Assembly: GCA_035536935.1 (NCBI GenBank)
Contig: DATLNC010000296.1
Span: forward strand, 1-64,000
DNA: 64,000 bases
Direction: 5' to 3'
From: DATMER01 sp035536935
GTDB taxonomy: Bacteria; Acidobacteriota; Thermoanaerobaculia; Multivoradales; UBA5704
In this document: positions 1 through 38,602 of the stretch, piece by piece
Numbering within the stretch: position 1 is the stretch's first letter
How the letters are laid out: every line of letters starts with the position of its first letter
Program-made: the position numbers and the translations under genes
Notes under the pieces: model-generated
What the model was told of the DNA's origin: nothing
Seen by the model: the letters and a program-made list of their open reading frames with translations, nothing else
Databases searched by the model: none

Positions 1-141
1 CGGCTCCGGGTCAGACTTTGACACGGGCTATCCGCGCCATTAACACAACGACCTCGACGCCAGCCCCGGCCCTCAGCCACTCTACCCCCGTTTCATGGCT
101 CAGGGTCGCGGCTGAAAGCCGTCGGTGGACGACTTTGACAA
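1..141. other. Sequence downstream of the last synthetase, no gene seen
   Basis: No convincing coding region. The 10-base word GACTTTGACA occurs at 14-23 and again at 131-140. A small hairpin (CGGCT-GAA-AGCCG, 109-121) lies just beyond the synthetase stop and could be a weak terminator on the minus strand, but it has no T-tract. The NRPS cluster may continue past the left edge. Confidence 0.4.
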
Positions 142-15348
<15,207 letters not shown>

Positions 15349-15367
15349 CTCGAAAACCTCGCTGCGC

Positions 15368-30196
<14,829 letters not shown>

Positions 30197-30315
30197 CAAA
30201 GCGCAGCAAATCCTTTCGCAAGGAGAGGCACAACAGGTCCCGAGAGATCAGGGTGCAGGACGGCGCCCAAAGCGCGCCCTGGACGGGCTAAATACTTACA
30301 ACGCCGTGGGATGGC
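30197..30315. other. Leader between the reductase gene and the first synthetase
   Basis: A 119-base spacer with no gene. The only AT-rich patch (about 30287-30303) could hold a promoter -10 element on the minus strand, but I see no convincing -35 partner. Read-through from the reductase gene is equally possible. Confidence 0.3.
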
Positions 30316-31092
30316 TCAGAGGACGCCCATGCTGGCGCCGCCGTCCACCTCCACGGTCCGGCCCGTGAAGAAATCGCATTCGAGGATGAACCTCACCGCC
30401 TGCCAGATCTCTTCCGGCCGGCCGAGACGGCCGAGCGGAATTCCGGCCCTGAGGCGGGCGAGGGCCTCTTCGGAAAAACCTTCGAGGAACCCGGTCTCCG
30501 TGACGCCGGGAGCGACCCCGCCGACTCGGATGCCATGGCGGGCCAGCTCCAGCGCCCAGGTGCGGGTGCAGGCATCGAGGCCCGATTTCGAAGCGGAATA
30601 ATTCGACTGTCCCGGATTGCCCGCCCGGGCGATCGAGGACAGGTTCACGATCACTGCATCGCGTGTGCCGGTCCGGATGACGTGGTCCGCGAGCTCGCGG
30701 GCCATCAGGAACTGACCGATCAGATTCACGTCCACGACCTTGCGGAACTGCGCCAGGGGGAGCCTCTGCGTCTCCCCGCCGCTCTCGTCGGGCTGCACGA
30801 GCAACCCGTCGCGGGCGATCCCGGCGCTGTTGACCAGGGCGTTCAACCCGCCGAGCTCGTCAGCCGCGCTGGCGACGAACTCGGCCACCGACGCCTCATC
30901 CGTGATGTCCAGCCTGCCCACGAACACCTCGCCCGGCAGGTCCTCGGCCTCCGACGCGAGCTTGCGCAGGCCGGCGGCGTTCGTATCCCCCGCCGCGACC
31001 TTGGCGCCGGCGCGGATCAGCTCCAGGGCGAAGCACCCGCCCAGCCCCCCCGCCGCCCCTGTGACGATCGCGCGAACGTCCGGTAATCTCAT
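30316..31092 (-). CDS. Short-chain dehydrogenase/reductase, FabG-like
   Basis: A 258-residue classical SDR that probably reduces a 3-oxoacyl or other carbonyl group with NAD(P)H in the cytoplasm. It has the nucleotide loop TGAAGGLG (11-18), the NSAG turn, a serine in NLSSIARAG, the catalytic YSASK and a VDGG C-terminus. I start it at the ATG at 31092, where SDR homology begins; an upstream start would add about 29 residues unlike the family. It lies 119 bp upstream of the lipo-initiating synthetase on the same strand. A role in supplying or reducing the fatty acyl starter (for example a 3-hydroxy acid) is reasonable but unproven; ordinary fatty-acid metabolism is the alternative. Confidence 0.82.
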   Translation of the reverse strand: MRLPDVRAIVTGAAGGLGGCFALELIRAGAKVAAGDTNAAGLRKLASEAEDLPGEVFVGRLDITDEASVAEFVASAADELGGLNALVNSAGIARDGLLVQPDESGGETQRLPLAQFRKVVDVNLIGQFLMARELADHVIRTGTRDAVIVNLSSIARAGNPGQSNYSASKSGLDACTRTWALELARHGIRVGGVAPGVTETGFLEGFSEEALARLRAGIPLGRLGRPEEIWQAVRFILECDFFTGRTVEVDGGASMGVL

Positions 31093-31266
31093 AGCAGAAT
31101 AACAATACCATGAGCTGCCGCGATGCGGCGAGGGTTCAATGTGGGGACGATTGCTCTCACGGGCTCCATTCCTCCTCACATGAGCTTACGCAAACTACAG
31201 GAAGCTCCCGCCACATTCCTGTACCGGCTTCTTGACTGGATCTCCAAGGCAGGTCAGGCTCAGGGC
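31093..31266. other. Divergent intergenic region
   Basis: A 174-base spacer between the minus-strand reductase and the plus-strand glycosylase, so it must hold two outward promoters if both genes are transcribed from here. An AT-rich stretch directly before the reductase start (31093-31110) fits a minus-strand -10 element. A TTGAC box near 31232 is too close to the glycosylase ATG to be a normal -35. Confidence 0.3.
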
Positions 31267-32175
31267 ATGCCCGAGCTGCCGGAGGTGGAGGTCTACCTGG
31301 ATGCGTTGCGCTCCCGCATCCTGGGCCAGCCGCTGGAAGGGGTCCGCCTGGGGAGCCCGTTCCTGGTGCGCACGGTCGATCCGCCGCTGTCGAGCCTCGT
31401 CGGCAAGCGGGTGGAGGGCCTCCAGCGCCTCGGCAAGCGCATCGTGATCGGCTTCGAAGGTCAACTCTTCGCGGTGCTCCACCTGATGATCGCGGGCCGT
31501 CTGCACTGGAAGCCCCGGGGCACGAAGATCCAGGGCAAGATCGGCGTGGCGGCCTTCGACTTCCCCGCCGGTACCCTGACGCTCACCGAGGCCGGCTCGA
31601 AGAAGCGGGCCTCGCTCCACCTGGTCCGGGGAGAGGACGCCCTGGCGGCCTACGATCCCGGAGGCCTCGAGGTCCTGACCGCGGACCTGGACGCCTTCCG
31701 CGAGGCGCTCGCTTCCGAGAGCCACACGCTCAAGCGCGCCCTGACCGATCCGCACCTCTTCAGCGGCATCGGCAACGCCTGGTCGGACGAGATCCTGCAC
31801 CGCGCCAAGCTCTCCCCCTTCAAGCTCACCCGCAGCCTCCCTCCCGAGGAGACCGAGACCCTCTTCCGGGCCTGCCGGGACGTGCTCACGGAATGGATCG
31901 ACCGTCTCCGCTCCGAGACCGGAGACCGCTTTCCCGAAAAGGTGAGCGCCTTCCGCGAAGGGATGGCGGTGCACGGCCGTTTCGGCAAGCCCTGCCCGGT
32001 CTGCGGCACGCCGGTCCAGCGCCTCGTCTACGCCGACAGCGAGGCCAACTACTGCCCCACCTGCCAGACCGGAGGCCGCCTCCTCGCCGACCGGGCGCTC
32101 TCCCAGCTACTCAAGAAGGATTGGCCGAAGACGCTGGAGGAGCTGGAAGCCAAGAAGCGGGAGTCCTCCGGCTGA
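31267..32175 (+). CDS. Formamidopyrimidine-DNA glycosylase family protein
   Basis: A 302-residue base-excision repair glycosylase/AP lyase of the Fpg/Nei family. The start is fixed by MPELPEVE: in this family processing exposes Pro2 as the catalytic amine, with Glu3 beside it. Lys57 (RLGKR) matches the conserved DNA-backbone lysine, IGNAWSDEILHRAKLSP is the H2TH-region signature, and a C-terminal zinc finger uses C243, C246, C263 and C266. Length is usual for the family. The next gene starts 13 bp after its stop, suggesting co-transcription. Whether its preferred lesion is 8-oxoguanine (Fpg) or oxidised pyrimidines (Nei) cannot be settled by eye, so I give no symbol. Confidence 0.88.
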   Translation: MPELPEVEVYLDALRSRILGQPLEGVRLGSPFLVRTVDPPLSSLVGKRVEGLQRLGKRIVIGFEGQLFAVLHLMIAGRLHWKPRGTKIQGKIGVAAFDFPAGTLTLTEAGSKKRASLHLVRGEDALAAYDPGGLEVLTADLDAFREALASESHTLKRALTDPHLFSGIGNAWSDEILHRAKLSPFKLTRSLPPEETETLFRACRDVLTEWIDRLRSETGDRFPEKVSAFREGMAVHGRFGKPCPVCGTPVQRLVYADSEANYCPTCQTGGRLLADRALSQLLKKDWPKTLEELEAKKRESSG

Positions 32176-32188
32176 TACCATCCAGCCC

Positions 32189-33379
32189 GTGCAGACCGAA
32201 CGCCCCCTCCTGATGATCCCCGGTCCCGTGGAAGTCTCGCCGGCCGTGCTTGCCGCGGCGTCCGGCCCTCCCCCCGGCCACGTCTCCCCCCGCCTGATCG
32301 AAGCTTTCGGCTCGTCGCTCGAGCGGATGCGCCAGGTCTGGCAGGCCGACGCCGGGAGCCAGCCTTTCCTACTCGCCGGCAGCGGCACGCTCGCCATGGA
32401 AGCAGCGGCGGCGAACCTGATCGAGCCCGGAGACCGGGCTCTCGTGGTGAACACCGGCTTCTTCTCCGAGCGCATGGTGGAAATCCTGCGCAGGTATGGA
32501 GCGGACGTGGTCCAGGTGACGGCGCCGGTCGGCGACGCGCCTTCCCCCGAGGAAGTGCGGGAGATCCTGGGCAAGAGCGCCCCGAATACCCCATTCAAAG
32601 CCCTCTTCGCCACCCACGTGGACACCTCGACCGGCGTGCGGGTTCCACCCGAGCCCCTCTGCCGCCTGGCGCGGGAGGCGGGCATCCTCTCGGTCTTCGA
32701 CGGCGTCTGCGCCACGGCCGGCGAGCGCTTCGACATGGCCGCGTGGGGCGCCGACCTCTACTTCACCGCCTCCCAGAAGGCCATCGGCCTGCCGCCCGGC
32801 CTCGCGCTGATGGTGGCGAGCGAGCGGGCACTGGCAGCGCGAGCGGCCCGCCGGGCCTCTCCACCCCCTTTGCTCCTCGACTGGGACTCCTGGCTGCCGG
32901 TCCACCGCGCCTATGAACAGCGGAAGCCGAGCTACTTCGCGACCCCGGCCACCTCGCTGGTGATGGCCCTGGAGGCCGGCCTCGGAGAGATCCTGCGAGA
33001 TGGAATTGCAGCACGGATTGCAGCCCACGACCGGGCCGCCGCCGCCCTGCGCGCCGCTTGGAAAATCCTGGGCCTGCGCTCCGTGCCCCGGGAGGCCGTG
33101 ACCGGCAACACCCTCTCCGTCCTCCTTTTCCCCGAAGGGATCGACGGCGCTCTCCTGCCCAGGATCGCCGCCCGGGGAGTCATCGTAGCCGGCGGCCTCC
33201 ACCCCGCCGTGAAGGCGACCTCCTTCCGCATCGGCCATATGGGCTACACCGTAACCCGTCCGGACTACCTGAGACGCACGGTGGAAGCGGTGGGAGGCGC
33301 GCTGCGGGAGCTGGGGGCGGAAGTGGATCTCGACGCCGCCCTGGCCTTGCTGGAGGCACTGCCCGCAGGATCGCGGTAG
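32189..33379 (+). CDS. Class V PLP-dependent aminotransferase (serine/alanine-glyoxylate type)
   Basis: A 396-residue fold-type I aminotransferase. The N-terminal PGPVEVSP, the GSGTLAMEAA cofactor-binding turn, FDGVCATAGE (pyridine-nitrogen aspartate) and TASQKAIGLPPG with the Schiff-base lysine K197 are the family marks. It probably moves an amino group from serine or alanine to glyoxylate. The start is GTG at 32189; an ATG eight codons later (32213, before IPGPVEV) is also possible and neither has a strong ribosome site. It lies 13 bp after the DNA glycosylase gene. The substrate is inferred from family only; related members act as phosphoserine or isopenicillin epimerase-like enzymes. Confidence 0.82.
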   Translation: MQTERPLLMIPGPVEVSPAVLAAASGPPPGHVSPRLIEAFGSSLERMRQVWQADAGSQPFLLAGSGTLAMEAAAANLIEPGDRALVVNTGFFSERMVEILRRYGADVVQVTAPVGDAPSPEEVREILGKSAPNTPFKALFATHVDTSTGVRVPPEPLCRLAREAGILSVFDGVCATAGERFDMAAWGADLYFTASQKAIGLPPGLALMVASERALAARAARRASPPPLLLDWDSWLPVHRAYEQRKPSYFATPATSLVMALEAGLGEILRDGIAARIAAHDRAAAALRAAWKILGLRSVPREAVTGNTLSVLLFPEGIDGALLPRIAARGVIVAGGLHPAVKATSFRIGHMGYTVTRPDYLRRTVEAVGGALRELGAEVDLDAALALLEALPAGSR

Positions 33380-33394
33380 GAGGGGCGACCGCTC

Positions 33395-33646
33395 ATGTCC
33401 CCTTTGTCCCCAATCTGGCCCGTTTCTCCGAAATGTAACGAGACTGTTGACACCTGTAGCGTCCGAAGATTGGACGTCTTGGACAACGCCGAGAGTCTCT
33501 CGGAGTTGAATGTTCCCGGCTTCAACTTCCATCCTCTAAGAGGACGTCCGCAGAGATACAGCTTGCACGTCAATGGCCCCTGGTGCATTACCTTCGAGTG
33601 GGAAGAAGGGAATGCACTTCGGGTGGACTTGGAGCAGTATCACTAG
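33395..33646 (+). pseudogene. HigB-like toxin, N-terminally truncated or rebuilt
   Basis: The last 60 or so residues are a good HigB/RelE-type mRNA interferase C-terminal half (RRLDVLDNAESL, PGFNFHPLRG, HVNGPWCITFEWE, ending DLEQYH). The first 25 residues of the open frame do not resemble the family and end in a Cys/Thr stretch; the usual first helices are missing. The adjacent antitoxin gene starts 11 bp downstream in the normal HigBA order. I read it as a 5'-deleted toxin whose C-terminal part survives; a short active variant with a later start cannot be excluded. A TTGACA box at 33445-33450 may be the leftover promoter that drives the antitoxin. Confidence 0.62.
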
Positions 33647-33657
33647 AGAGGTAAGAA

Positions 33658-33978
33658 ATGTCACTAGAACTGCCTGTTCGCGGCCGACGCCAGAGACCCC
33701 CAACCCACCCGGGAGAAATCCTGCGTGAAGACGTTCTGCCCTCCCTTCAGCTTTCAGTGAGCGAAGCGGCACGACAGCTCCGGATCACGCGCCAGACGCT
33801 CCATCGCGTCCTCTCAGGCAAGGCCGGCATCAGCCCCGATATGGCTGTGCGCCTGGGCAAATTCTGCGGCAACGGTCCTGGCCTCTGGCTTCGCATGCAG
33901 CAAAGCTTCGATCTCTGGCATGCTCAGCAGCGCCTGAGCGACGAGCTGAAAAAAATACCTGGGCACTCCGCTCGGTAG
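33658..33978 (+). CDS. higA: HigA-family antitoxin, XRE-type HTH
   Basis: A 106-residue helix-turn-helix antitoxin. The signature HPGEILREDVLPSL, the HTH SEAARQLRITRQTLHRVL, and GKAGISPDMAVRLGKFCGN are standard for HigA. It should bind HigB and repress the operon. It sits 11 bp downstream of the shortened toxin gene, the usual toxin-first order for HigBA. The N-terminal dozen residues (basic, Pro/Arg-rich) are an extension before the family start. Since the toxin looks defective, the antitoxin may persist as an orphan repressor. Confidence 0.85.
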   Translation: MSLELPVRGRRQRPPTHPGEILREDVLPSLQLSVSEAARQLRITRQTLHRVLSGKAGISPDMAVRLGKFCGNGPGLWLRMQQSFDLWHAQQRLSDELKKIPGHSAR

Positions 33979-34010
33979 TCTCCCTCGAAGCTGCAACGAG
34001 GCAGAGCAAA

Positions 34011-34445
34011 GTGAAGCTCCTCAAGGGCCTTCTCTACGCCGTCCTCCTCCTCGGAGCGCTCGCTGCCTTCGGCTGGTACTTCGTCTCTCAACTGGGCTCG
34101 GGACCGACCGACGACCTGGCGGGTGTGATGCTGGCTCCGCCTCCGGGCTATGCGGTGGTGGAACGTGGAGAGCTGACGCCCGCCGCGGCGGCGGCAGAGC
34201 TCGAAGCGCAGGCCCGGAACGGGGGCAAAGTGGCCCTTCGCTTCAAGCGCGGGGGCTCGGAGGTCTACTGGCTCGCCGACGTCGAAGGGGACCGCCTCGA
34301 AGAGCGCTCGGCCGGCCCGGGCGGCACCCGGCTGCAAACGGTCTGGACGGGCAGAATCCGCGAACGCCTGGCCTGGGCCCGCTCCCATGGCGACTTCACC
34401 GTTCCCGGCCTGCCGGAGCCGGAGCGCAAGAACCTCTACCACTAG
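34011..34445 (+). CDS. Hypothetical membrane-anchored protein
   Basis: A 144-residue protein I do not recognise. A hydrophobic segment near residues 7-26 (LLYAVLLLGALAAFGWYFV) is a signal anchor or uncleaved signal, so the rest is probably periplasmic. The outer part is mixed alpha/beta, with an APPPGYAVVERGELTP stretch and many charged residues, and no cysteine or metal motif. The start is GTG at 34011; no strong ribosome site is visible. Base use matches the host region. Nothing in the neighbourhood suggests a function. Confidence 0.6.
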   Translation: MKLLKGLLYAVLLLGALAAFGWYFVSQLGSGPTDDLAGVMLAPPPGYAVVERGELTPAAAAAELEAQARNGGKVALRFKRGGSEVYWLADVEGDRLEERSAGPGGTRLQTVWTGRIRERLAWARSHGDFTVPGLPEPERKNLYH

Positions 34446-34466
34446 GTACTACCACTAGGTACTACC
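34441..34466. repeat. 13-bp tandem duplication
   Basis: Two perfect copies of ACTAGGTACTACC, the first spanning the stop codon of the preceding small membrane protein. Probably replication slippage; no further copies. Confidence 0.85.
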
Positions 34467-34541
34467 AATCCGATGGCACCGACCCTGCACCCGAAGGTCT
34501 GGCGCCGCAGGACCGACCCACCTCTCTCAAAAGGAACGCCC

Positions 34542-35606
34542 ATGATCGACACCAAAGCCTACGCCGCCTACTCCGCCACCACCCCTCTCGCTCCCCACAG
34601 CTTCGAACGCCGCGATCCGGGCCCGAAGGATGTCCAGATCGAGATCCTCTACTGTGGCGTCTGCCACTCCGACGTGCACACCGTCCGCAGCGAGTGGCCA
34701 GGGACCGTCTATCCGCTCGTGCCGGGTCACGAAATCGTCGGCCGGGTGGTCAAGGCCGGCAGGGACGTCTCCCGGTTCAAGGAGGGCGATCTTGCCGCGG
34801 TCGGCTGCCTGGTGGACTCCTGCCGGCATTGCGCGAGCTGCGGCGAGGACCTCGAGCAATACTGCGAGAACGGCTCCACCGGCACCTACGGAGGCGTCGA
34901 GAAAGAGACCGGCCGTCCCACCTATGGCGGCTACTCGGACAAGATCGTGGTCGACGAGCACTTCGTCCTGAGCCTCTCCGACAAGCTCGACCCGGCGGCG
35001 GCAGCCCCCCTCCTTTGCGCGGGCATCACGACCTGGTCGCCCCTACGCCATTGGAAGGTTGGCCCGGGCCAGAAGGTCGGCGTGGTGGGCCTCGGCGGAC
35101 TGGGGCACATGGGAGTCAAGCTCGCTCACGCCCTGGGCGCGCACGTCGTGCTGTTCACCACCTCGCCGGGCAAGACCGAAGACGCGCGCCGTCTCGGAGC
35201 CGACGAAGTCGTGATCTCCAAAAATCCCGACGAGATGGCCAGGCACGCGGGCAGCTTTCATTTCATCCTGAATACGGTAGCCGCGCCGCACGACCTCGAT
35301 GCCTTTCTCGTGCTCCTCAGACGGGACGGCGCGATGGTCCTGGTCGGCGCGCCGGGCGAGCCGCACCCCTCGCCCACCGTCTTCAACCTGATCATGGGCC
35401 GGCGAACCCTGGCCGGCTCGCTGATCGGCGGCATCGCGGAGACCCAGGAGATGCTCGACTTCTGCGCCGAGCACGGCATCGTCTCCGACATCGAGATCAT
35501 CCCCATCCAGCGGATCAACGAGGCCTACGAGCGCATGCTGAAAAGTGACGTGAAGTACCGCTTCGTCATCGACATGGCCTCGCTCCGTGGAGATGCCGCC
35601 GCGTAG
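34542..35606 (+). CDS. Zinc-dependent alcohol dehydrogenase / aldehyde reductase (YahK family)
   Basis: A 354-residue medium-chain dehydrogenase expected to reduce aldehydes with NADPH in the cytoplasm. Catalytic zinc ligands are in GVCHSDVH (Cys41) and VPGHEIVG, with a third cysteine in LLCAGITTWSPL. The structural zinc lobe is GCLVDSCRHCASCGEDLEQYC-like, and the Rossmann turn is GLGGLGHMG. The sequence follows E. coli YahK closely by memory (GCxVDSCxHC, LLCAGITT, ILNTVAAPH). ATG 34542 is preceded by AAGGA at a good distance, which settles the start over one 23 codons upstream. It appears monocistronic. Confidence 0.9.
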   Translation: MIDTKAYAAYSATTPLAPHSFERRDPGPKDVQIEILYCGVCHSDVHTVRSEWPGTVYPLVPGHEIVGRVVKAGRDVSRFKEGDLAAVGCLVDSCRHCASCGEDLEQYCENGSTGTYGGVEKETGRPTYGGYSDKIVVDEHFVLSLSDKLDPAAAAPLLCAGITTWSPLRHWKVGPGQKVGVVGLGGLGHMGVKLAHALGAHVVLFTTSPGKTEDARRLGADEVVISKNPDEMARHAGSFHFILNTVAAPHDLDAFLVLLRRDGAMVLVGAPGEPHPSPTVFNLIMGRRTLAGSLIGGIAETQEMLDFCAEHGIVSDIEIIPIQRINEAYERMLKSDVKYRFVIDMASLRGDAAA

Positions 35607-35692
35607 GCCGCCAGGCGTTTGAAGACCCACTCACCCGAGCTCGCCCTCCTGGTGTCTATCCGAAAGGACAGATATCGAGAGGAGAGCCGCGC

Positions 35693-36787
35693 ATGGACTT
35701 CGCCGACCGCATCCGGGAGCTTGCGACCCGGATCCCGAACCAGCTTCCCCATCTCCGCACCGAGGAAGCCGCCAAGAACGCTCTCGTCCTGCCCTTCATC
35801 AGCGCCCTCGGCTACAACGTCTTCGATCCGTTCGAAGTCACGCCGGAGCTCGATGCCGATGTCGGGATCAAGAAGGGCGAGAAGGTCGATTACGCCATCC
35901 TCAAGGACGGCAAGCCCGTCATGCTGTTCGAGTGCAAGGCCTGCGCTGCCAACCTGGACGAATGCCATGCCTCCCAGCTCTACCGTTACTTCTCGGTGAC
36001 TCCGGCGCGCGTGGGAGTCCTGACGAATGGCGTGATCTACCGCTTCTTCTCCGACCTGGAAGCTCCGAACAAGATGGACTCGCGGCCGTTCCTGGAGGTC
36101 AACCTTCTCTCCGCCGACGAGATGGTCCTCGCGGAGCTGAAGAAGTTCTCCAAGGCCAGCTTCGAGATCGGCGCCATCCTGGCGAACGCGAGCGATCTCA
36201 AGTACACGCGGGAGATCAAGCGCATCCTGATGCAGGAGCTGAATCAGCCGTCGGAAGATTTCGTCCGCTTCTTCGTCGCCCAGGTCTACTCGGGCCGCAT
36301 GACGCAATCGGTCCGCGAGCAGTTCATCGAGATCACCCGGAAGGCTCTGCATCAATTCGTGAGCGAGCGGGTCAGCGACCGTCTGAAGAGTGCCTTGGCG
36401 CAGGAGGTGGAATCAGCCAAGGCAGCTCCCGCGGAAGAAACCGCCGCGATCCCCGAGTCCACCCTCGAGACCACCGGGGACGAGATGCAGGCGTACTACA
36501 TCGTGAAGGCGATCCTTTCCCAGATGGTGGATCCCGACCGCGTGATCCTGCGCGACCAGAAATCCTACTGCTCGGTGCTGCTCGACGACAGCAACCGCAA
36601 GCCGATATGCCGCCTCTTGTTCAACACCTCGCAGAAGTACATCGGCCTCTTCGACATCGCCAAGGCCGAGACCCGCGTCCCGATCGCCAGCCTGTCCGAG
36701 ATCTACCGCCAGGCGACCGCGTTGAGGGAGACGGTGGACCGCTACGAGTCTGGAAAGGCTGGGACTTCGGAGCCCTTGCCGGCGTGA
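35693..36787 (+). CDS. Type I restriction HsdR N-terminal-like PD-(D/E)XK protein
   Basis: A 364-residue protein whose first 150 residues match the HsdR N-terminal nuclease domain: TEEAAKNALVLPFISALGY, then DYAILKDGKPVMLFECKA with the probable catalytic residues D66, E80 and K82. It lacks the helicase motor of a real HsdR, and no HsdM or HsdS genes are nearby. The C-terminal third (from about 250) holds a second conserved part beginning MQAYYIVKAILSQM. Such stand-alone HsdR-N proteins are common in bacteria and their role is not known to me. Restriction, repair, or a non-catalytic role are all possible. Confidence 0.72.
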   Translation: MDFADRIRELATRIPNQLPHLRTEEAAKNALVLPFISALGYNVFDPFEVTPELDADVGIKKGEKVDYAILKDGKPVMLFECKACAANLDECHASQLYRYFSVTPARVGVLTNGVIYRFFSDLEAPNKMDSRPFLEVNLLSADEMVLAELKKFSKASFEIGAILANASDLKYTREIKRILMQELNQPSEDFVRFFVAQVYSGRMTQSVREQFIEITRKALHQFVSERVSDRLKSALAQEVESAKAAPAEETAAIPESTLETTGDEMQAYYIVKAILSQMVDPDRVILRDQKSYCSVLLDDSNRKPICRLLFNTSQKYIGLFDIAKAETRVPIASLSEIYRQATALRETVDRYESGKAGTSEPLPA

Positions 36788-36798
36788 GGTGAAGCGAC

Positions 36799-37155
36799 GT
36801 GCGGCAGTACAGGCTGCTCCAACTCGTCGGCGCTCTCCTTGGAGCGCTGGCGAGCTTGATCGTGATCATTGATTACTTGGATGACAGGGGCTCTCAGCCG
36901 CTCCCCGAGCGGCCCGCTCCAGCCCCATCCGCAACGGCCATCCCCGCGCCGGAGGTCGTTCCTCCACTGCCGACTCCTGCACGCGAGCCGGACTCCGAAG
37001 TCTCCCAGATCGTGTATCGGACGCCCAGCGGCGAGAGATACCACCGGGTGACCTGCGGGTATGTAAAGGGAAAAGGGATTCCCCTCTCGCTCGCGGAAGC
37101 CAAGGAGCAAGGGCTCACGCCCTGCAGGGTCTGCAACCCGCCGTCGCTTCCCTAG
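36799..37155 (+). CDS. Small membrane-anchored protein with Ada-like Cys/His motif
   Basis: A 118-residue protein: an N-terminal hydrophobic helix (about 7-26), a Pro/Ala-rich spacer (about 35-65), then a C-terminal module YHRVTCGYV, PLSLAEAKEQG, PCRVCNP. This Cys-x(n)-Cys-x-x-Cys pattern is the metal-binding type seen at the end of some thermonucleases and in Ada-like domains. The start is GTG at 36799 with AGGTGA just before it, 11 bp after the HsdR-N gene, so the two are likely co-transcribed. The module probably faces the periplasm. Function unknown; zinc binding is inferred from the motif. Confidence 0.65.
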   Translation: MRQYRLLQLVGALLGALASLIVIIDYLDDRGSQPLPERPAPAPSATAIPAPEVVPPLPTPAREPDSEVSQIVYRTPSGERYHRVTCGYVKGKGIPLSLAEAKEQGLTPCRVCNPPSLP

Positions 37156-37474
37156 TAACCTGTCACGCCGGAAAAGATGAGTCATCCCTCTGTAGGGGCA
37201 TCCCTTGTGGGTGCCCTCCGGAGGGCGCCACGCGGGCCGCTTCCGAACAGTTCGCCCGGACGGTTGGCTGCCGGGCCGTTCTCTTCCCGCCTATGGAGGG
37301 CTGCCGGGCTCACTTATTCGGGACCCCAAGGCGATCGTTGCAAGTTGCGCCTCTCGACTCTATCATTCCTTCGTGCGAACCATTGAGCGCGGAATTGTGG
37401 GACAGCGGAGGCACTTCCCTGGAGCCCCTGCCGCTCCAACCTGTTGATCGAAGATCTCGCCACGGACCCTCCCT
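37156..37474. other. Intergenic region with REP-like element
   Basis: A 319-base spacer. It holds a REP-like sequence at about 37191-37235 (imperfect arms GGGCATCCC/GGGTGCCC followed by CTCCGGAG and GCGCC) of a type usually scattered between genes. The rest shows no coding signal; short open frames here have no family resemblance. Confidence 0.5.
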
Positions 37475-38532
37475 ATGAAGTCACGGAAATCATCCCAGCC
37501 TCGGGGCAAACGTCCCCCGACGACCTCCGCGCTCTTCGCAGCAGCCGATGAACAGGCCTTTGCCGAGGTTGTGGAGATGATCCAGGTCGCTCGCGGCCGA
37601 ACTTTGGCCGCCATCAACATCGCGCTGGTCGACCTCTACTGGCGATCGGTGAATACATCTCGCGCAAGCTGGAGACCGCGGCCTGGGGCGAAGGCGTGGT
37701 GGAGGCCCTCGCGAGCTACATTGCCCGCTGCCACCCCGGCTTGAACGGCTTTACCCGGGCAAATCTCTTTCGTATGAGGCAGTTCTACGACACCTACCGA
37801 GAGGACGAGAAAGTCGCACCACTGGTGCGACAAATCCCTTGGAGCCACAATCTGCTCATTCTAAGCCGCTGCAAACGCCCGGAGGAACGCGAGTTCTACC
37901 TCCGCTTGGCACACCGCGATCGCTGGTCGCGGCGCGACCTCGAGCGCCAACTCGCAGGCGCCATGTTCGAGCGTGCGGTGCTGAATCCACCAAAAGTCTC
38001 AACGCTGTTGAGACAATTGCACCCTGATGCCGAGGCGATCTTTCGCGACACCTACCTCGTCGAGTTCCTCGATCTGCCCGACCCTCATCACGAGGCCGAT
38101 CTGCACAAGAGTCTGGTGCGCAACCTGCGCCACTTCCTGGGCGAGTTGGGGCGCGACTTCTGCTTCGTCAGCAGCGAGGTGTTGCTCCAGGTGGGCGGTA
38201 AGGACTTCGCACTCGACCTGCTTTTCTTCCACCGCGGCCTGAACTGCCTGGTCGCCTTCGAGCTCAAGATTGGCGAGTTCCAGCCTGAGCACCTCGGCAA
38301 GCTGGAGTTCTATCTGGAGGCCCTCGATCGCGACGTCCGCAAACCGCATGAAGGCCCGTCCATCGGCGTCCTTCTGTGCGCCAGCAAGGACAGCGAGGTT
38401 GTCGAGTACGCCCTCAGTCGCTCGTTGTCGCCTGCCCTGGTTGCCGAGTATCAAACCCGGCTCCCCGACAAGAAGCTGCTCCAAGCCAAGCTGCACGAGC
38501 TCTATGCGCTGACCGCAACGGAAGCCGAATGA
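37475..38532 (+). pseudogene. YhcG-like PDDEXK nuclease (DUF1016), split by a -1 frameshift
   Basis: The first 55 codons read as the N-terminus of a YhcG-family protein (LFAAADEQAFAEVVEMI, ALVDLYW), then the frame is lost. Adding one base at about 37645 restores the family text (RIGEYISRKLETAAWGEG) directly into the downstream frame at 37696-38532, which runs VVEALASYIARCHPG, FTRANLFRMRQFY, SHNLLILSRCKRPEEREFY and the nuclease motif DFALDLLFF, FELKIGEF. A single deleted base therefore breaks an otherwise full-length gene of about 350 codons. It is either a real recent inactivation or a sequencing error. YhcG-type proteins are tied to restriction and recombination functions. Confidence 0.82.
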
Positions 38533-38602
38533 CTCCGATGTTCCACCGTACGCTCCGAAGGGCTTTCCTGTCACGGCAAGGTCCTTCGCCCTCTCCCCAT
38601 AG

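Noticed and set aside
30896..31111. Small minus-strand frame near the reductase start
   Set aside because: Out of frame with the SDR and without motifs.
31231..31236. TTGACT as -35 promoter for the DNA glycosylase
   Set aside because: Only about 30 bases before the ATG with no -10 at proper distance.
35693..36787. Type I restriction-modification locus
   Set aside because: Only an HsdR N-terminal-like domain is present; no motor, methylase or specificity gene.
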